31,183 nucleotides of DNA, taken from IMG/VR virus record IMGVR_UViG_3300025769_000515, positions 1 to 31,183 of that record. One strand, given 5' to 3'. Of the stretch, positions 12,735 to 21,712 are shown in pieces. The first letter of the stretch is position 1, and every line of letters begins with the position of its first letter. The notes beneath the pieces are model-generated. The model ran no database searches, had not been told where the DNA came from, and saw only the letters and a list, made by a program, of their open reading frames with translations. Made by a program: the position numbers and the translations under genes. The stretch is from a virus.

Positions 12735-13193
12735 TTATGCTTCGGAAGCCCAAATGCCAGTAGAAAATGTTACCACCCATGCACCTGTTCCTGTTGTTCC
12801 TGTTGATACTAGTGTAACACTGTTTCCAGTTGTTGCAGTAGATTTTGTGTTAATTAAATCTTTATTTACAACACCACTTAACTCTACTACTGAAGCGGCT
12901 AGTGTTATTGTTCCGTTTATACCGTCGGCTGCTGCTGGTGATATTGTTATAATGTTGTTTCCGTCAGCACCACTGTTTACAAAAGTGTAAGTAGTTCCTG
13001 CTGGAGCAGCGTCTGATGAAGCTCCAAGACCTAAACTTCCCACTGGTGGTAATGTTACTGTTAAAGCGTCTGTTGCGACAAGGTAAATCTTACCACTATC
13101 ACCAGAACTTAATGTAGAACTAGCTGTAACTGTTTCTACTTGCTCTCTAGCTCTATCATCGCTATTTGATGTATAATAAATATTGGTTGCCAT
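12735..13193 (-). CDS. Head decoration (cement)-type protein, 152 aa
   Basis: Sequence dominated by G, S, T, A and short beta strands (TVTLPPVGSLGLG, GTTYTFVNSG, NNIITISPAA, GTGAWVVTFSTG), with no helices. The position between the protease/scaffold gene (TAATG overlap at 13193) and the major capsid gene is that of small proteins that trimerise on the capsid surface. The sequence also resembles head-fibre domains, so an exposed role is likely. No family is identified with confidence. Confidence 0.6.
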   Translation of the reverse strand: MATNIYYTSNSDDRAREQVETVTASSTLSSGDSGKIYLVATDALTVTLPPVGSLGLGASSDAAPAGTTYTFVNSGADGNNIITISPAAADGINGTITLAASVVELSGVVNKDLINTKSTATTGNSVTLVSTGTTGTGAWVVTFSTGIWASEA

Positions 13194-14173
13194 TAGTTAA
13201 ATACTGTTTTATTTAATGATTCAAAAACTCTTGCTTTAGTGTCTTTAAATCTGTTAATTGGTTGTTCTATTACCTCTACCTTAGATTCAGGATTAGCTTT
13301 AATAGGCGCAACTTCTGGTTGCTTTGCTAATTCTGTTTCTAATTCTTCAATCTTTTCGTCTTTAGCTTTAACTTCTTCTTTAACCTCATCAACAACTTCT
13401 TCTTTAGAAAGTTCTGTTTTTAAAGTTTCGATTTTAGTGTCAACTTCAGACTTAAATTCCGCCATAATTTCTTTTATAGCTTCCATCATGTCGATTTGAG
13501 GTTTTTCAGTGTTCTCAGTTACTTCTGCAACCTCTTCTGTTTTAACCTCGATTTCTTCAGCTTTAACATCTTCTACTTTCTCAGATTCACTAGAAAAAGA
13601 AAAAATGTTTTTAAGCTCGTTTAAAAAATCTTGCTTAGTCATATTTATATTTGTGTTTAATTTTAACTCTTGTAATCCTAATAAAGCATCTATTGAAAAC
13701 CCTTTAAAAGTTCCGTTAGTTGCTTGTTCGTATATTTCTGGTGATACTTTAGCCATAGTTACCCATGTGCCTTTTTCGTATTTCTTACCGTATAATGCAG
13801 ATTTATCAATAGCTGGGTTTTCTACTTGCCATGATTCTACAAAAGAAACATCAGATAATTGTACCTCATGTTCAGCACTTGAATTGTTTTGGTTTCCTTT
13901 AGTAATAAAATCGTGTGCTAATTGCCCTATTGTATCACTTGTAAAAGTTATATAGAACTCATTACCGTCAATGTTTCTGTATATTTTCTTTTCAGGAATA
14001 AGAACAGCACCTAGTAAAAGCCTTTTAGCTTCGTCTACTGCTGCAAACTGTAATTCTGCTTTTTGTTCACTTAGTGCAATCCACTCATCCTCCATAGCTG
14101 GGTTTTCAACTAAAGAAATACCATAAACACCTTGCGAATCTTTATTATTATAAATAGCTTCGTACACTTTCAT
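13193..14173 (-). CDS. Prohead protease (XkdF-like) fused to a scaffold region, 326 aa
   Basis: The N-terminal domain (about 1-170) matches the XkdF-like serine protease group: GVYGISLVENPAMEDEWIAL, then SDVSFVESWQVENPAID and KGTWVTMAKVSPEIYE, ending in GTFKGFSIDALL. H101, in a segment SSAEHEVQLSD, and the FVES serine are candidates for catalysis. From about 180 on, the sequence is acidic and lysine-rich with long predicted helices (SEKVEDVKAEEIEVKTEE, later KEEVKAKDEKIEELETEL), as expected for an internal scaffold that guides capsid assembly and is then cleaved. Order with the decoration and capsid genes is canonical. A TTGTTATTA motif lies close upstream of the start. Confidence 0.75.
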   Translation of the reverse strand: MKVYEAIYNNKDSQGVYGISLVENPAMEDEWIALSEQKAELQFAAVDEAKRLLLGAVLIPEKKIYRNIDGNEFYITFTSDTIGQLAHDFITKGNQNNSSAEHEVQLSDVSFVESWQVENPAIDKSALYGKKYEKGTWVTMAKVSPEIYEQATNGTFKGFSIDALLGLQELKLNTNINMTKQDFLNELKNIFSFSSESEKVEDVKAEEIEVKTEEVAEVTENTEKPQIDMMEAIKEIMAEFKSEVDTKIETLKTELSKEEVVDEVKEEVKAKDEKIEELETELAKQPEVAPIKANPESKVEVIEQPINRFKDTKARVFESLNKTVFN

Positions 14174-14175
14174 AT

Positions 14176-14186
14176 ATTAATAACAA
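14176..14186 (-). promoter_or_regulatory. Recurrent motif TTGTTATTAAT (capsid operon)
   Basis: The minus strand reads TTTTATTGTTATTAATATATG, ending in the protease/scaffold start codon. The core TTGTTATT is identical to the other three operon motifs; the last bases differ. It is followed almost at once by the start codon. Confidence 0.4.
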
Positions 14187-14242
14187 TAAAAAATACTAGT
14201 CGTTATAAAAATGAATATTTTTTTTTTGTATATTGCGATATT

Positions 14243-14297
14243 ACACATAACAATAAAATATGATTTGTTTTAATAAATTATATTGACTGTTATGTGT
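14243..14297. promoter_or_regulatory. 10-bp inverted repeat flanking the plus-strand promoter region
   Basis: ACACATAACA (14243-14252) and TGTTATGTGT (14288-14297) are perfect inverted copies, centres 45 bp apart, close to four helical turns. They sit in the 139-nt gap between the divergent genes, just before the start of the only plus-strand gene. A regulator binding both arms could loop the DNA and silence that gene. Confidence 0.45.
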
Positions 14298-14312
14298 TTT
14301 AAATTAAAAATT

Positions 14313-14810
14313 ATGAATATAGAAAAAGCCTTATCCCATTTTGAATGGAAATTTAAAAACTCTTGGAAACCAACAAGTAAAGATATAGAAGCATATAATT
14401 CTATTTTAGAATGGAAAGAATTACAAGAAAGTATTGTGTTTCAAGAAAATGAACTACTAGCAAAGTTATGGATTGAAAAACTAATAACTTTAAGTGAAAC
14501 AAAAATGTATTCTGGTGAACGTTCAATTCAAGTAATTGATGAAATATTAAACAAATCGGTATATGAAATGGTGTGTATCTTAAAATCTAAACTAAGTGTA
14601 ATGCGTTTTAATGCGATATTAAACGAAAACGACATACTTAATCAAATAGATATTTTAAATGAAGATAAATGGCTTAGTGCTGCTAATAAAATAATTGATA
14701 ATAATCCCGATAAATTAAAAGACGCTTTAATAGACGATATAAAAGAAAAAAATGTTATTAAATTTGTAGAAAAACAGATTAATAGAATTATAAATAAATA
14801 TGAAAAATAA
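14313..14810 (+). CDS. Lone plus-strand gene, 165-aa hypothetical protein (moron-like)
   Basis: The reading frame can start at TTG 14283, but that codon lies within the regulatory gap; ATG 14313 (MNIEKALSHFEWKF) is the sensible start. The product is helical and charged (WKPTSKDIEAYNSILEWKE; VIDEILNKSVYEMVCIL), with no membrane segment or known motif that I can name. It is inserted between the protease/scaffold and tape measure genes, opposite to all other genes, and ends 15 nt from the tape measure stop in a convergent arrangement. That layout is typical of a moron expressed independently of the phage programme, although similar proteins may occur in other flavobacterial phages. Confidence 0.7.
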   Translation: MNIEKALSHFEWKFKNSWKPTSKDIEAYNSILEWKELQESIVFQENELLAKLWIEKLITLSETKMYSGERSIQVIDEILNKSVYEMVCILKSKLSVMRFNAILNENDILNQIDILNEDKWLSAANKIIDNNPDKLKDALIDDIKEKNVIKFVEKQINRIINKYEK

Positions 14811-14825
14811 ATAATATTATTTGTT

Positions 14826-16235
14826 TTATCCTATTGTAGCGGTTTCTGTTATTTGACGGTCAAGCGCTTGACGTGTTGACATTTCAGTACTTACTACATA
14901 AGCACGTAAAGGTTCGTCTTGTTGTTGTAATGTCTGAGCTAGTTGATTAGTTCCCGAAGTACCCACTACATTAAAAGATGGTGCTTGTTGTTGCGCTCCG
15001 AATCCACCACCACCTCCAATATTAGGCTTTGTTTTACCTGAAGAATCTGTTGAAAGTATTTTAGCTACGTTTGCAAATCCAGCAACACCAACAGCAGCAG
15101 CGTTTACAAATCTCAATGTTTGTGTGGGTGTAAAATCAGTTGTTTCAGCTAATGCTTTGTTTATACCTAAATATGTTGATAATACAGCTTGTGTTAACGC
15201 TATCCCTTTAGCAAATGCAGAACCTTCTTCTGCTAAACCACTTAAAGCATCTAAAACATTAAAAGCAGTATCTATTTTGTAATCAGCTAAAGCCCTTTCT
15301 ATAATAGCCTCTTCATCGGCTCTATTTCTGTTTATTTCTATTAGCTTATCAGCTACTATTTGAGCGTTTTCTATTTCTGCTAATTGAGCTGGTTTTAATT
15401 CACCGCTAACAACAGAAGATACTTGTCCTCTAACAACACCGTCACCAACAGTAGCATCAGATTCAGGGTTTTGTGCTTTAAATACTTGGATTTCTAACTC
15501 AACCTGCTTTTGTTTAGCGTCATTTATTCTTTTTTGTAACTCTAAGGTCTTTTCATTTGTTTCTAACTGAGAAACAGCTTCTAATGCAGCAGCTTTAGTT
15601 GGGTCAACTATTCGTAAGGTTTCAACTTTAATCTTTTCCCATATAGTAAGCTCTTTTGCTAATGCTTTTTCATTTTCTAATTGCCATTCTAGTTTTTCAA
15701 TTAAAACACCGTTTATTTCTTGCTCCTGAGCTAATAAAGCTAATTTTTGCTTTTGTAATTCTTCGTTAGACCTACCTTCTAACTCGTTTAATTCCATTCT
15801 CTTATCAAGAATAGATATTTGTTGGCTTAATTCGTCTGAAACAGATTCTAATTGTGATATTTGTTTGCCTAATAAGAAATTAGTATCACTAACAGCTATT
15901 TTTATCTCATCCCAGTAAGCAATAACAACGCCTAAAGCAACAACTAAAGCACCAATACCTGAAGCAATTAAAGCTGTTTTAGTAGCCTTTAAATTAGTAT
16001 TAAATAACTTACTAGCCTCAGCAGCATCACGAATACGGGTAGCAAGACCACCAGTAAACGCATCTAAAGTAGATATTGCACCACCATTATCGCCAACTTT
16101 CTTTAATCCACCGTCTGCTTTTTTAGCTTCACTATCAACTTTGTTTAAATTTTTATCTAAAGACTGTAAATCCTTGTTTATTTCATCTAAACCAGTTTCG
16201 GTTACTTTTATGTTAACTTGCTTTTCTACTGCCAT
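14826..16235 (-). CDS. Tail tape measure protein, 469 aa
   Basis: The N-terminus is coiled coil (residues 1-60), followed by a hydrophobic segment (TALIASGIGALVVALGVVIAYW, about 88-109), a long central helical region rich in Q, E and L (130-300), and a second hydrophobic stretch (LTQAVLSTYLGINKAL; FVNAAAVGVAGFANVA, about 345-395) before a glycine- and glutamine-rich end. This is the signature of a tape measure protein, which sets tail length and is ejected into the host. With about 1.5 A per residue, the length predicts a tail of roughly 70 nm. Confidence 0.8.
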   Translation of the reverse strand: MAVEKQVNIKVTETGLDEINKDLQSLDKNLNKVDSEAKKADGGLKKVGDNGGAISTLDAFTGGLATRIRDAAEASKLFNTNLKATKTALIASGIGALVVALGVVIAYWDEIKIAVSDTNFLLGKQISQLESVSDELSQQISILDKRMELNELEGRSNEELQKQKLALLAQEQEINGVLIEKLEWQLENEKALAKELTIWEKIKVETLRIVDPTKAAALEAVSQLETNEKTLELQKRINDAKQKQVELEIQVFKAQNPESDATVGDGVVRGQVSSVVSGELKPAQLAEIENAQIVADKLIEINRNRADEEAIIERALADYKIDTAFNVLDALSGLAEEGSAFAKGIALTQAVLSTYLGINKALAETTDFTPTQTLRFVNAAAVGVAGFANVAKILSTDSSGKTKPNIGGGGGFGAQQQAPSFNVVGTSGTNQLAQTLQQQDEPLRAYVVSTEMSTRQALDRQITETATIG

Positions 16236-16372
16236 GCTTTCGCTCTTTTACGTTGTTCCCATGCTTCTTTAAAAGAAGTGGTTAGTTTATATTTACCTTT
16301 GGCAATATCTACACGCTCTGAAACGTTGTATAAATCGCCTATTTGTAGCATTTGATGTATTAATTCTATCAT
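16226..16372 (-). CDS. Small protein upstream of the tape measure gene, 48 aa
   Basis: ORF from ATG 16372 to TAG at 16226-16228. The start overlaps the previous stop (ATGA) and the end overlaps the tape measure start by 10 nt, so translation is probably coupled. The sequence is basic towards the C-terminus (KEAWEQRKRAKAW). It is in the position where other phages have the tail chaperone extension, but it shows no frameshift signal. Confidence 0.55.
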   Translation of the reverse strand: MIELIHQMLQIGDLYNVSERVDIAKGKYKLTTSFKEAWEQRKRAKAWQ

Positions 16373-16962
16373 AACGCACCGTTATTTAATCTATGTATGC
16401 TTATTTGACGTTTAGCTATCGTAACAGTTCCGCTATCAGTTTTTAAAAATATTTGACCACTATTCGCTACAAAATTTGATAAACAAAAGATTGGGAAACC
16501 TATACTTACAGTATATGGTGGAGTTTTACCAGTACCAATTATTCTTTCCACAATTACTATTGTTGGTGTTGCACTACCACCAATATCTAATTCAAATACT
16601 ATTTCTGATGGTGAACCACTTTTTGCTGTAATTCCTAAATCAATTCTAAGTGTGTAACCATCGCCTAAATTAATTGGTGTTATTAAGTCATTTGTAGTAT
16701 CCCAAAGTTCACCAGAACCTCTTATTTCACGTGGTAAATAGTCAGAATTAGATGTTGCACCAGCACCATCTATTGATAATTTTTGCGTTGTTGTTGTTAT
16801 TACTTGTGTCGGTGTTGTTGTTTCACCATCCACATAAAAACCCCAACCACCTACATTATACAACTCCGTAAAGTTATCATTTGTCTTATCCATAGCGGTT
16901 CTTAACGGGTCACCTGTTCCATCGTTTGCCGAAGCACCTATGTTTATTGTTTGTTTAGCCAT
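16369..16962 (-). CDS. Tail protein, fibre-type N-terminus and beta-rich C-terminal domain, 197 aa
   Basis: The start INIGASANDGTGDPLRTAMD, continuing with KTNDNFTELY, is a well-known N-terminal module of phage tail spike and fibre proteins, probably used for attachment or trimerisation. The rest (about 45-197) is beta-rich with evenly spaced strands, compatible with a C1q/TNF-like jelly roll used as a receptor-binding head. It overlaps the upstream hub-like gene by 8 nt. Receptor unknown. Confidence 0.65.
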   Translation of the reverse strand: MAKQTINIGASANDGTGDPLRTAMDKTNDNFTELYNVGGWGFYVDGETTTPTQVITTTTQKLSIDGAGATSNSDYLPREIRGSGELWDTTNDLITPINLGDGYTLRIDLGITAKSGSPSEIVFELDIGGSATPTIVIVERIIGTGKTPPYTVSIGFPIFCLSNFVANSGQIFLKTDSGTVTIAKRQISIHRLNNGAL

Positions 16963-19330
16963 TATCTACTGTTATTGTATTGTTATCTACTGTTATTGTA
17001 TTACTATCTACTGTTATTACTGTTATTAGTGCAGCTAATTGTGTTATTGTATATGAAGGGTCATTGATACCATCTACCATTTGTATTTGCATATATCTAG
17101 TAGAACTTATTGTATTTGCATCTATATCAAACGATATATTTGAAACGCTACCAACTGAAGTTCCTGTTGTAATTGTAACCCATGAAACACCATCACCTGT
17201 GTCTACTTTACTTGCCGTAATACCATCAAGACCAATGTATTTGAAGTCATCTAATTGTGATGAACTTGAATATATTTCACCTATTGGTTGTATTGTAGAT
17301 GTGTTTAATGTGTCACTAGCTAAAGGAGCATCATAAATATCGTTTATTAACTCTAGTTTTTCAGTTTGTTCTGTTAAATTAGTTGTTATACTGTTAATAA
17401 TATATCTACGGTCTTTTATAATAAGTCTGTCATTCAATTTAAGCGTGTTTTTTAACCATAATGGTAACTTAGCACTAATATCATATAAACGTCGTTTAGA
17501 ACTGAATATGTCACCTATGTAGTCGTTGTAATACCTATCATACAAAGTATCTTCATATACTTCATATGTATATTCATTTACTACTGAATTAAAATTTAAA
17601 TTAAAAGACGCTACATCCATTTCTTTTGAATGACTTGGCATTAATAAAGTAGTGTTTATTTGACTATAAGCACCAACACTATCATTAAAACCAATAGGAT
17701 TAGAAGATACATTAACACTTGGTAAATACATTAAAAATGGCTCTCCTACTTGTGTGTTAAAATCCTCATCAGCCATCAAACCATACTGTAATGTTGTTTC
17801 TGTATTAGTGTCTAAATCAAATAATCTTTCAAATACAGGGTTTTCAAATATACTTTCAATTTCTAAAGTAGTACCATCAATAAGTTCGCCACTTTCATCT
17901 TCTAACCTATATTCTAAATTACCATAACCTATGTTATTATTTTGTTTGTATTCATTAGCTAATATACTTTCGCTTTCTTTAAATTTAAAGTTCAATATAT
18001 TGTATATATCACTTTTCTTAATTGTCTGGCTTTTAGTGTCTACATAGGGTGTTATGTCGTATATTTGCCCTTCTGAATACCATGACTGTAAATCGTTAAT
18101 ATATAAATCGTCGTCAACTGGCGTTATAACTAAATTAAACATCTTAATTAAACCAGTTAAAAAGTCATAAACCTTAATATCTTTTATTTGACTTGTTATA
18201 TTAGCGTTTAAGTCTATTGATTGATTAGGATATGAATTATTAAATACTGCTATATTAGGTATTAAAGGATAATCAATATATGCTTCAGTAGTTGCGTCAA
18301 ACTCAAAATCAACTTCTGTTATAACAGTTGCTTTACAAGTGTAATCTGTTGGAACTACTTGAACCTCCCCTTTTTTTGTTTTCGTTCCTATAAATGTATT
18401 TGTGTTTTCATATACAGTAGCACCATTAACTTCTAATTTTATCTTATAAGGGACTGTTGTAAACCCAGCTTTTGGTGTTATAGTTGTTTTATAAACAAAC
18501 ACATCGTTAGAAATAGAACTTTCTCCTACCGTTGTGCCACTTACATCTTCATATTCTTTAACACCGTTTAATAATGTTTCAGATTTATCATTATAAATAT
18601 TAACATATATTTGCTTGAATATTTCAGTTCCAAAAAAGTTTTCAGTAAATGTTAAACCATACTTTTCAGTTATAGCTTGCAATATCAATTCAAGTCTTAA
18701 CGCTGGTCTTAGCTCATTCCATTCAACACCCGCTGTTTTACTAGCGTTATAAGCTATGTCACATAATACATCTGTATTAGTGTCTGTTGTTGCACTGCTA
18801 TCATAAACCCATTGACGCTTATAACTAATAAAAGGATAACAAACCGCTTTTGTATATGTATCACCGTCAAAAGTAAAATCTAAACCAGTTGTTAAACCTG
18901 TTTGAACGTTAGCAGAAGTATAATCATGATTAAAGTTATCTAACCATTCTAAATCTTTTAGTTTGTCATCACCTAATAAATCTTTAACTTTAATTGTATT
19001 GCCATAAAAAACTAAACTATAACTTTCTGGATTGTTTTCAGTCATTACAACATCAACTAAAGAAATCTTACCAACTTTAAATGTTAAAGTATCTACATTT
19101 ATAACAGCGTCTTTACGTATTCTAGCATCAAAACCACCATCTACATCAGCGTTATAATACTGTTTGAATATCTTGTTATTTCTTTTGGAAGCTGGCACTT
19201 TAAAAGATTGACTAAAGTCCATAAACAATTTAGATATATCTTTTACATCTTGTACACTTGACTTAATAGATATTGTTTCATCATCAAATATATCTAGCCT
19301 TTCGCCTTCTATGAATATAGTAACTGCCAA
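16955..19330 (-). CDS. Large tail/baseplate hub-like protein, 791 aa
   Basis: The N-terminus (FIEGERLDIFDDETISIKSS, DFSQSFKVPASKRNNKIF) is characteristic of a large tail protein family seen in flavobacterial phages. The middle (about 350-600) alternates beta strands, and the segment LKLNDRLIIKDRRYIINSIT, with LTEQTEKLELINDIYD after it, resembles the end of gp27-like hub proteins. The C-terminal 90 residues end in three tandem copies of a short unit (NTITVDN) encoded by the 21-bp repeats at 16963-17025. It probably forms the distal tail or baseplate between the tube and the PKD-domain protein. Confidence 0.6.
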   Translation of the reverse strand: MAVTIFIEGERLDIFDDETISIKSSVQDVKDISKLFMDFSQSFKVPASKRNNKIFKQYYNADVDGGFDARIRKDAVINVDTLTFKVGKISLVDVVMTENNPESYSLVFYGNTIKVKDLLGDDKLKDLEWLDNFNHDYTSANVQTGLTTGLDFTFDGDTYTKAVCYPFISYKRQWVYDSSATTDTNTDVLCDIAYNASKTAGVEWNELRPALRLELILQAITEKYGLTFTENFFGTEIFKQIYVNIYNDKSETLLNGVKEYEDVSGTTVGESSISNDVFVYKTTITPKAGFTTVPYKIKLEVNGATVYENTNTFIGTKTKKGEVQVVPTDYTCKATVITEVDFEFDATTEAYIDYPLIPNIAVFNNSYPNQSIDLNANITSQIKDIKVYDFLTGLIKMFNLVITPVDDDLYINDLQSWYSEGQIYDITPYVDTKSQTIKKSDIYNILNFKFKESESILANEYKQNNNIGYGNLEYRLEDESGELIDGTTLEIESIFENPVFERLFDLDTNTETTLQYGLMADEDFNTQVGEPFLMYLPSVNVSSNPIGFNDSVGAYSQINTTLLMPSHSKEMDVASFNLNFNSVVNEYTYEVYEDTLYDRYYNDYIGDIFSSKRRLYDISAKLPLWLKNTLKLNDRLIIKDRRYIINSITTNLTEQTEKLELINDIYDAPLASDTLNTSTIQPIGEIYSSSSQLDDFKYIGLDGITASKVDTGDGVSWVTITTGTSVGSVSNISFDIDANTISSTRYMQIQMVDGINDPSYTITQLAALITVITVDSNTITVDNNTITVDNG
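16963..17025. repeat. Three tandem 21-bp repeats at the 3' end of the hub gene
   Basis: Copies start at 16963, 16984 and 17005, each beginning TATCTACTGTTATTG or a one-base-shifted variant; the first two are identical over 19 of 21 nt and the third diverges at its end. The unit length is a multiple of three, so copy number can change without frameshift. Confidence 0.75.
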
Positions 19331-21043
19331 TTATATGTTATTTATAGTATTAAAAGCATAATCAAACTCTATTGTATAATTAATTACTTTATCGTTTGTT
19401 CTAGTTTTATAATCAAAATTAGTTGATGTTACATTTACAGGAACGAAAGAACTGTTTTCATAAAAATATACATTCTCGCTCAACATTAACTCTTTAAACA
19501 ATTCATTTTCATCTTCTGTTAAATAACCACTGTTTAGAGTAATCTTTTCATTACCATAAACATTATAGTCTTTTATTTGATGTTTAGATATATCATAAGT
19601 ACCACCCTCGATATAATTGTTTTTAAATTGTTTTCTTTGAACGCTTAAAGATTCTTTACGCTTCTTAAACATTGTGACGTTTTCAAACGCACCATATCTA
19701 TTCTCAAACACTACATTAGTAGGTGTATATCTACACTCGTCTATAATCTGATAAGTAAACGTATCGCCACTAGGATTAGCTGTTATTAATATATTGTCAT
19801 CAGTAGTAGCTTGACTTACATCAACACAAACGTATTGCACATATTCAGTCGCACTAAATCCAGTAGACACCGTTAAAGTATCGTTTATAGTACCTAAATC
19901 ACTATCCACATCGAAACTCGTTATATTTCCATTATTAACAAAAGGCAATATTATAAAACCTGTTCTATCTACTTTCCTAAAATCACAAGATGTTAATACT
20001 TCATTGTCTGGCGTTGTTGGATTTGCACCCTCTTGCATATAACCATAACCATCTAAAGCAACCCCTGTGCTTTCTATATCTGGTATAGTTTCAACTGGGT
20101 CTGTATATGTAACCGTATAACTAAACCAAACAACGCTATCATCACTATTATCTACTATTTGGCTATCACTAGTTAAGTCTAATACAGGTGTAGGTGTGAC
20201 ATAATCTCTTATTGTTTTAGATATATCTATATTAAATTCTTCAAAGTCTACACTAGGTCTTAATGTTGTTATCGTTCTAGTCGCTGAGGCTGGCGGTATA
20301 TTAACATCACTACTCCATATAAATATTTCAATAGTTGCTTTTGTTGTTGTAGAATAAATAAAAGGTACGTTTACATAATGTGGCGACCTTGTTAGTATTG
20401 CACCTACATTAGTAGGCGATGGTGCTGGCGGTTCGCTTACCACAACATAACCTACCTTATTTTCAGCATCAGAACCACCACTATTAGTCGCTGTTAATTG
20501 TACGTCATAAGTTCCTGCGTTAGTGTATATCTTGCTAGGGTTTTGACTTGTTGAAGTTCCACCATCGCCGAAAGTCCAAGCCCATGACGTAGGTGTATTT
20601 GTAGACGCATCTATGAATGTTACTGTTAATGGTGCTGTACCTGTTAATGGTGTTCCACTAAATGCCGCTACTGGTGCTGGTGTAGATGCGTTGTCTACAA
20701 CATAAGTTAGCGCACCCGTGTTCAAGCCTCCAGCTCTAGGATTGCCAAACTCTTCACCTGCTGTTTCACTTTCTATTAATACCTCATTTGTATTTTGAAC
20801 AGCAGTAACATAACCCGTTGGGTAGTCTAAATCAAACGCCGCTTTAAAATTTATTGCCGCTCTCTCTCCTGCGCTACCTGTTGGCGTTCCTGTTGTTACT
20901 TCAAATGCTGATGAGCGTGTTGTAACCCACATCCAAAAACCACCCTGATATGTGGACGCTCCTAGTGTTGTAATAAAGTCTAATGTATCACCACTAACCC
21001 AATCATTTGTAAACGTTATCGTTACACTGTTAAATGTAGCCAT
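19331..21043 (-). CDS. Tail protein with PKD domain, 570 aa
   Basis: After an N-terminal domain (1-115), residues about 122-206 form a clear PKD domain: PVAAFSGTPLTGTAPLTVTF, SWAWTFGDGGTSTSQNPSKI and GTYDVQLTATNSGGS, with the diagnostic WxFGDG and the YxxxGTYxVxLxxxN pattern. PKD domains are Ig-like modules used for surface contact. The remainder includes DFRKVDRTGFIILPFV and a C-terminal region (FKKRKESLSVQRKQFKNNY) that resembles tail assembly proteins. It directly precedes the hub gene and is probably part of the tail tip. Confidence 0.65.
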   Translation of the reverse strand: MATFNSVTITFTNDWVSGDTLDFITTLGASTYQGGFWMWVTTRSSAFEVTTGTPTGSAGERAAINFKAAFDLDYPTGYVTAVQNTNEVLIESETAGEEFGNPRAGGLNTGALTYVVDNASTPAPVAAFSGTPLTGTAPLTVTFIDASTNTPTSWAWTFGDGGTSTSQNPSKIYTNAGTYDVQLTATNSGGSDAENKVGYVVVSEPPAPSPTNVGAILTRSPHYVNVPFIYSTTTKATIEIFIWSSDVNIPPASATRTITTLRPSVDFEEFNIDISKTIRDYVTPTPVLDLTSDSQIVDNSDDSVVWFSYTVTYTDPVETIPDIESTGVALDGYGYMQEGANPTTPDNEVLTSCDFRKVDRTGFIILPFVNNGNITSFDVDSDLGTINDTLTVSTGFSATEYVQYVCVDVSQATTDDNILITANPSGDTFTYQIIDECRYTPTNVVFENRYGAFENVTMFKKRKESLSVQRKQFKNNYIEGGTYDISKHQIKDYNVYGNEKITLNSGYLTEDENELFKELMLSENVYFYENSSFVPVNVTSTNFDYKTRTNDKVINYTIEFDYAFNTINNI

Positions 21044-21227
21044 TTATTTTTTCTTTTGTTAATTCTAATTCGTAATGTTGTGTTGATTCTATACCTAATG
21101 CTAATGTGTATATTAAACCACCATCAAGACCAATCTTTATGTCTGTTACAACTCTAAGTAATTGTTCTGGTTCTGTAACTAAATAAACAGGACTCCCTAA
21201 CTCGTATTTATTATCAATTAACATCAT
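21030..21227 (-). CDS. Small conserved phage protein, 65 aa
   Basis: Short beta-rich protein with the pattern NKYELGSPVYLVTEPEQ, then VVTDIKIGLDGGLIYTLALG and a charged C-terminus. I have seen this layout in flavobacterial phages next to tail genes, but no function is known to me. It overlaps both neighbours by a few nucleotides (upstream 4 nt, downstream 14 nt). Confidence 0.55.
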   Translation of the reverse strand: MMLIDNKYELGSPVYLVTEPEQLLRVVTDIKIGLDGGLIYTLALGIESTQHYELELTKEKINGYI

Positions 21228-21712
21228 CTATTATCTTTTAAAGTAAGTTCCATAAAGTTTTCTACATCTAAAGCGTATGCATCAACAACTTCTTCTGGTA
21301 ATGACCTAAATGCTTGTTCAAACGGTGTTTCAAAAAACTTAGTAGGTTTAATACCATACTTAAATATATGATTCTGTAATGCAAACGCACTACTTTTTCT
21401 ATCTCTTGCTAAAAACTTTCCTGTTTTTCTTTTAAGCCATGTTTGTAAAAACTTAACAGGTGGCTTTTTATTTTTATAACTAAATGGTGTGCTATATTTC
21501 TTCTTAGTGCCTGAAACACCTTGGTCTATAAACGGTAAGTAATCTTCAGCACTTATTGATGCTTGTATAGAGTTTTTAGAAACTTTTACTTTGTCAGCTT
21601 TTATTGAGCGTTTTAAACTACCCGATGCTTTAGGTGCTTTCTTTCTAGCCTCTCTAGCAACATAGTTAACAAAGTCTTGTAATACTTTTTCTAATTCGTT
21701 TGTTTCTAACAT
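21224..21712 (-). CDS. HK97 gp10-like tail-completion protein, 162 aa
   Basis: Residues 10-60 (VNYVAREARKKAPKASGSLKR, then SISAEDYLPFIDQGVSG) match the HK97 gp10-like group: a helical N-terminus with alternating basic residues, the short KAPKASGSLKRS loop, and a beta hairpin with the FIDQG motif. These proteins join head and tail or act as minor tail proteins. The C-terminal part is mixed helix. It overlaps the next genes by 4 and 7 nt. Confidence 0.7.
   Translation of the reverse strand: MLETNELEKVLQDFVNYVAREARKKAPKASGSLKRSIKADKVKVSKNSIQASISAEDYLPFIDQGVSGTKKKYSTPFSYKNKKPPVKFLQTWLKRKTGKFLARDRKSSAFALQNHIFKYGIKPTKFFETPFEQAFRSLPEEVVDAYALDVENFMELTLKDNR

Noticed and set aside
12688-12990. Plus-strand ORF of 100 aa over the decoration gene
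   Set aside because: Antisense shadow of a gene whose neighbours and order support the minus frame.
13239-13955. Two plus-strand ORFs over the protease/scaffold gene
   Set aside because: Serine-rich antisense translations of a lysine/glutamate-rich coding region.
16980-17336. Plus-strand ORF of 118 aa with valine-rich sequence
   Set aside because: Antisense of the hub gene and its tandem repeats; not a membrane protein.
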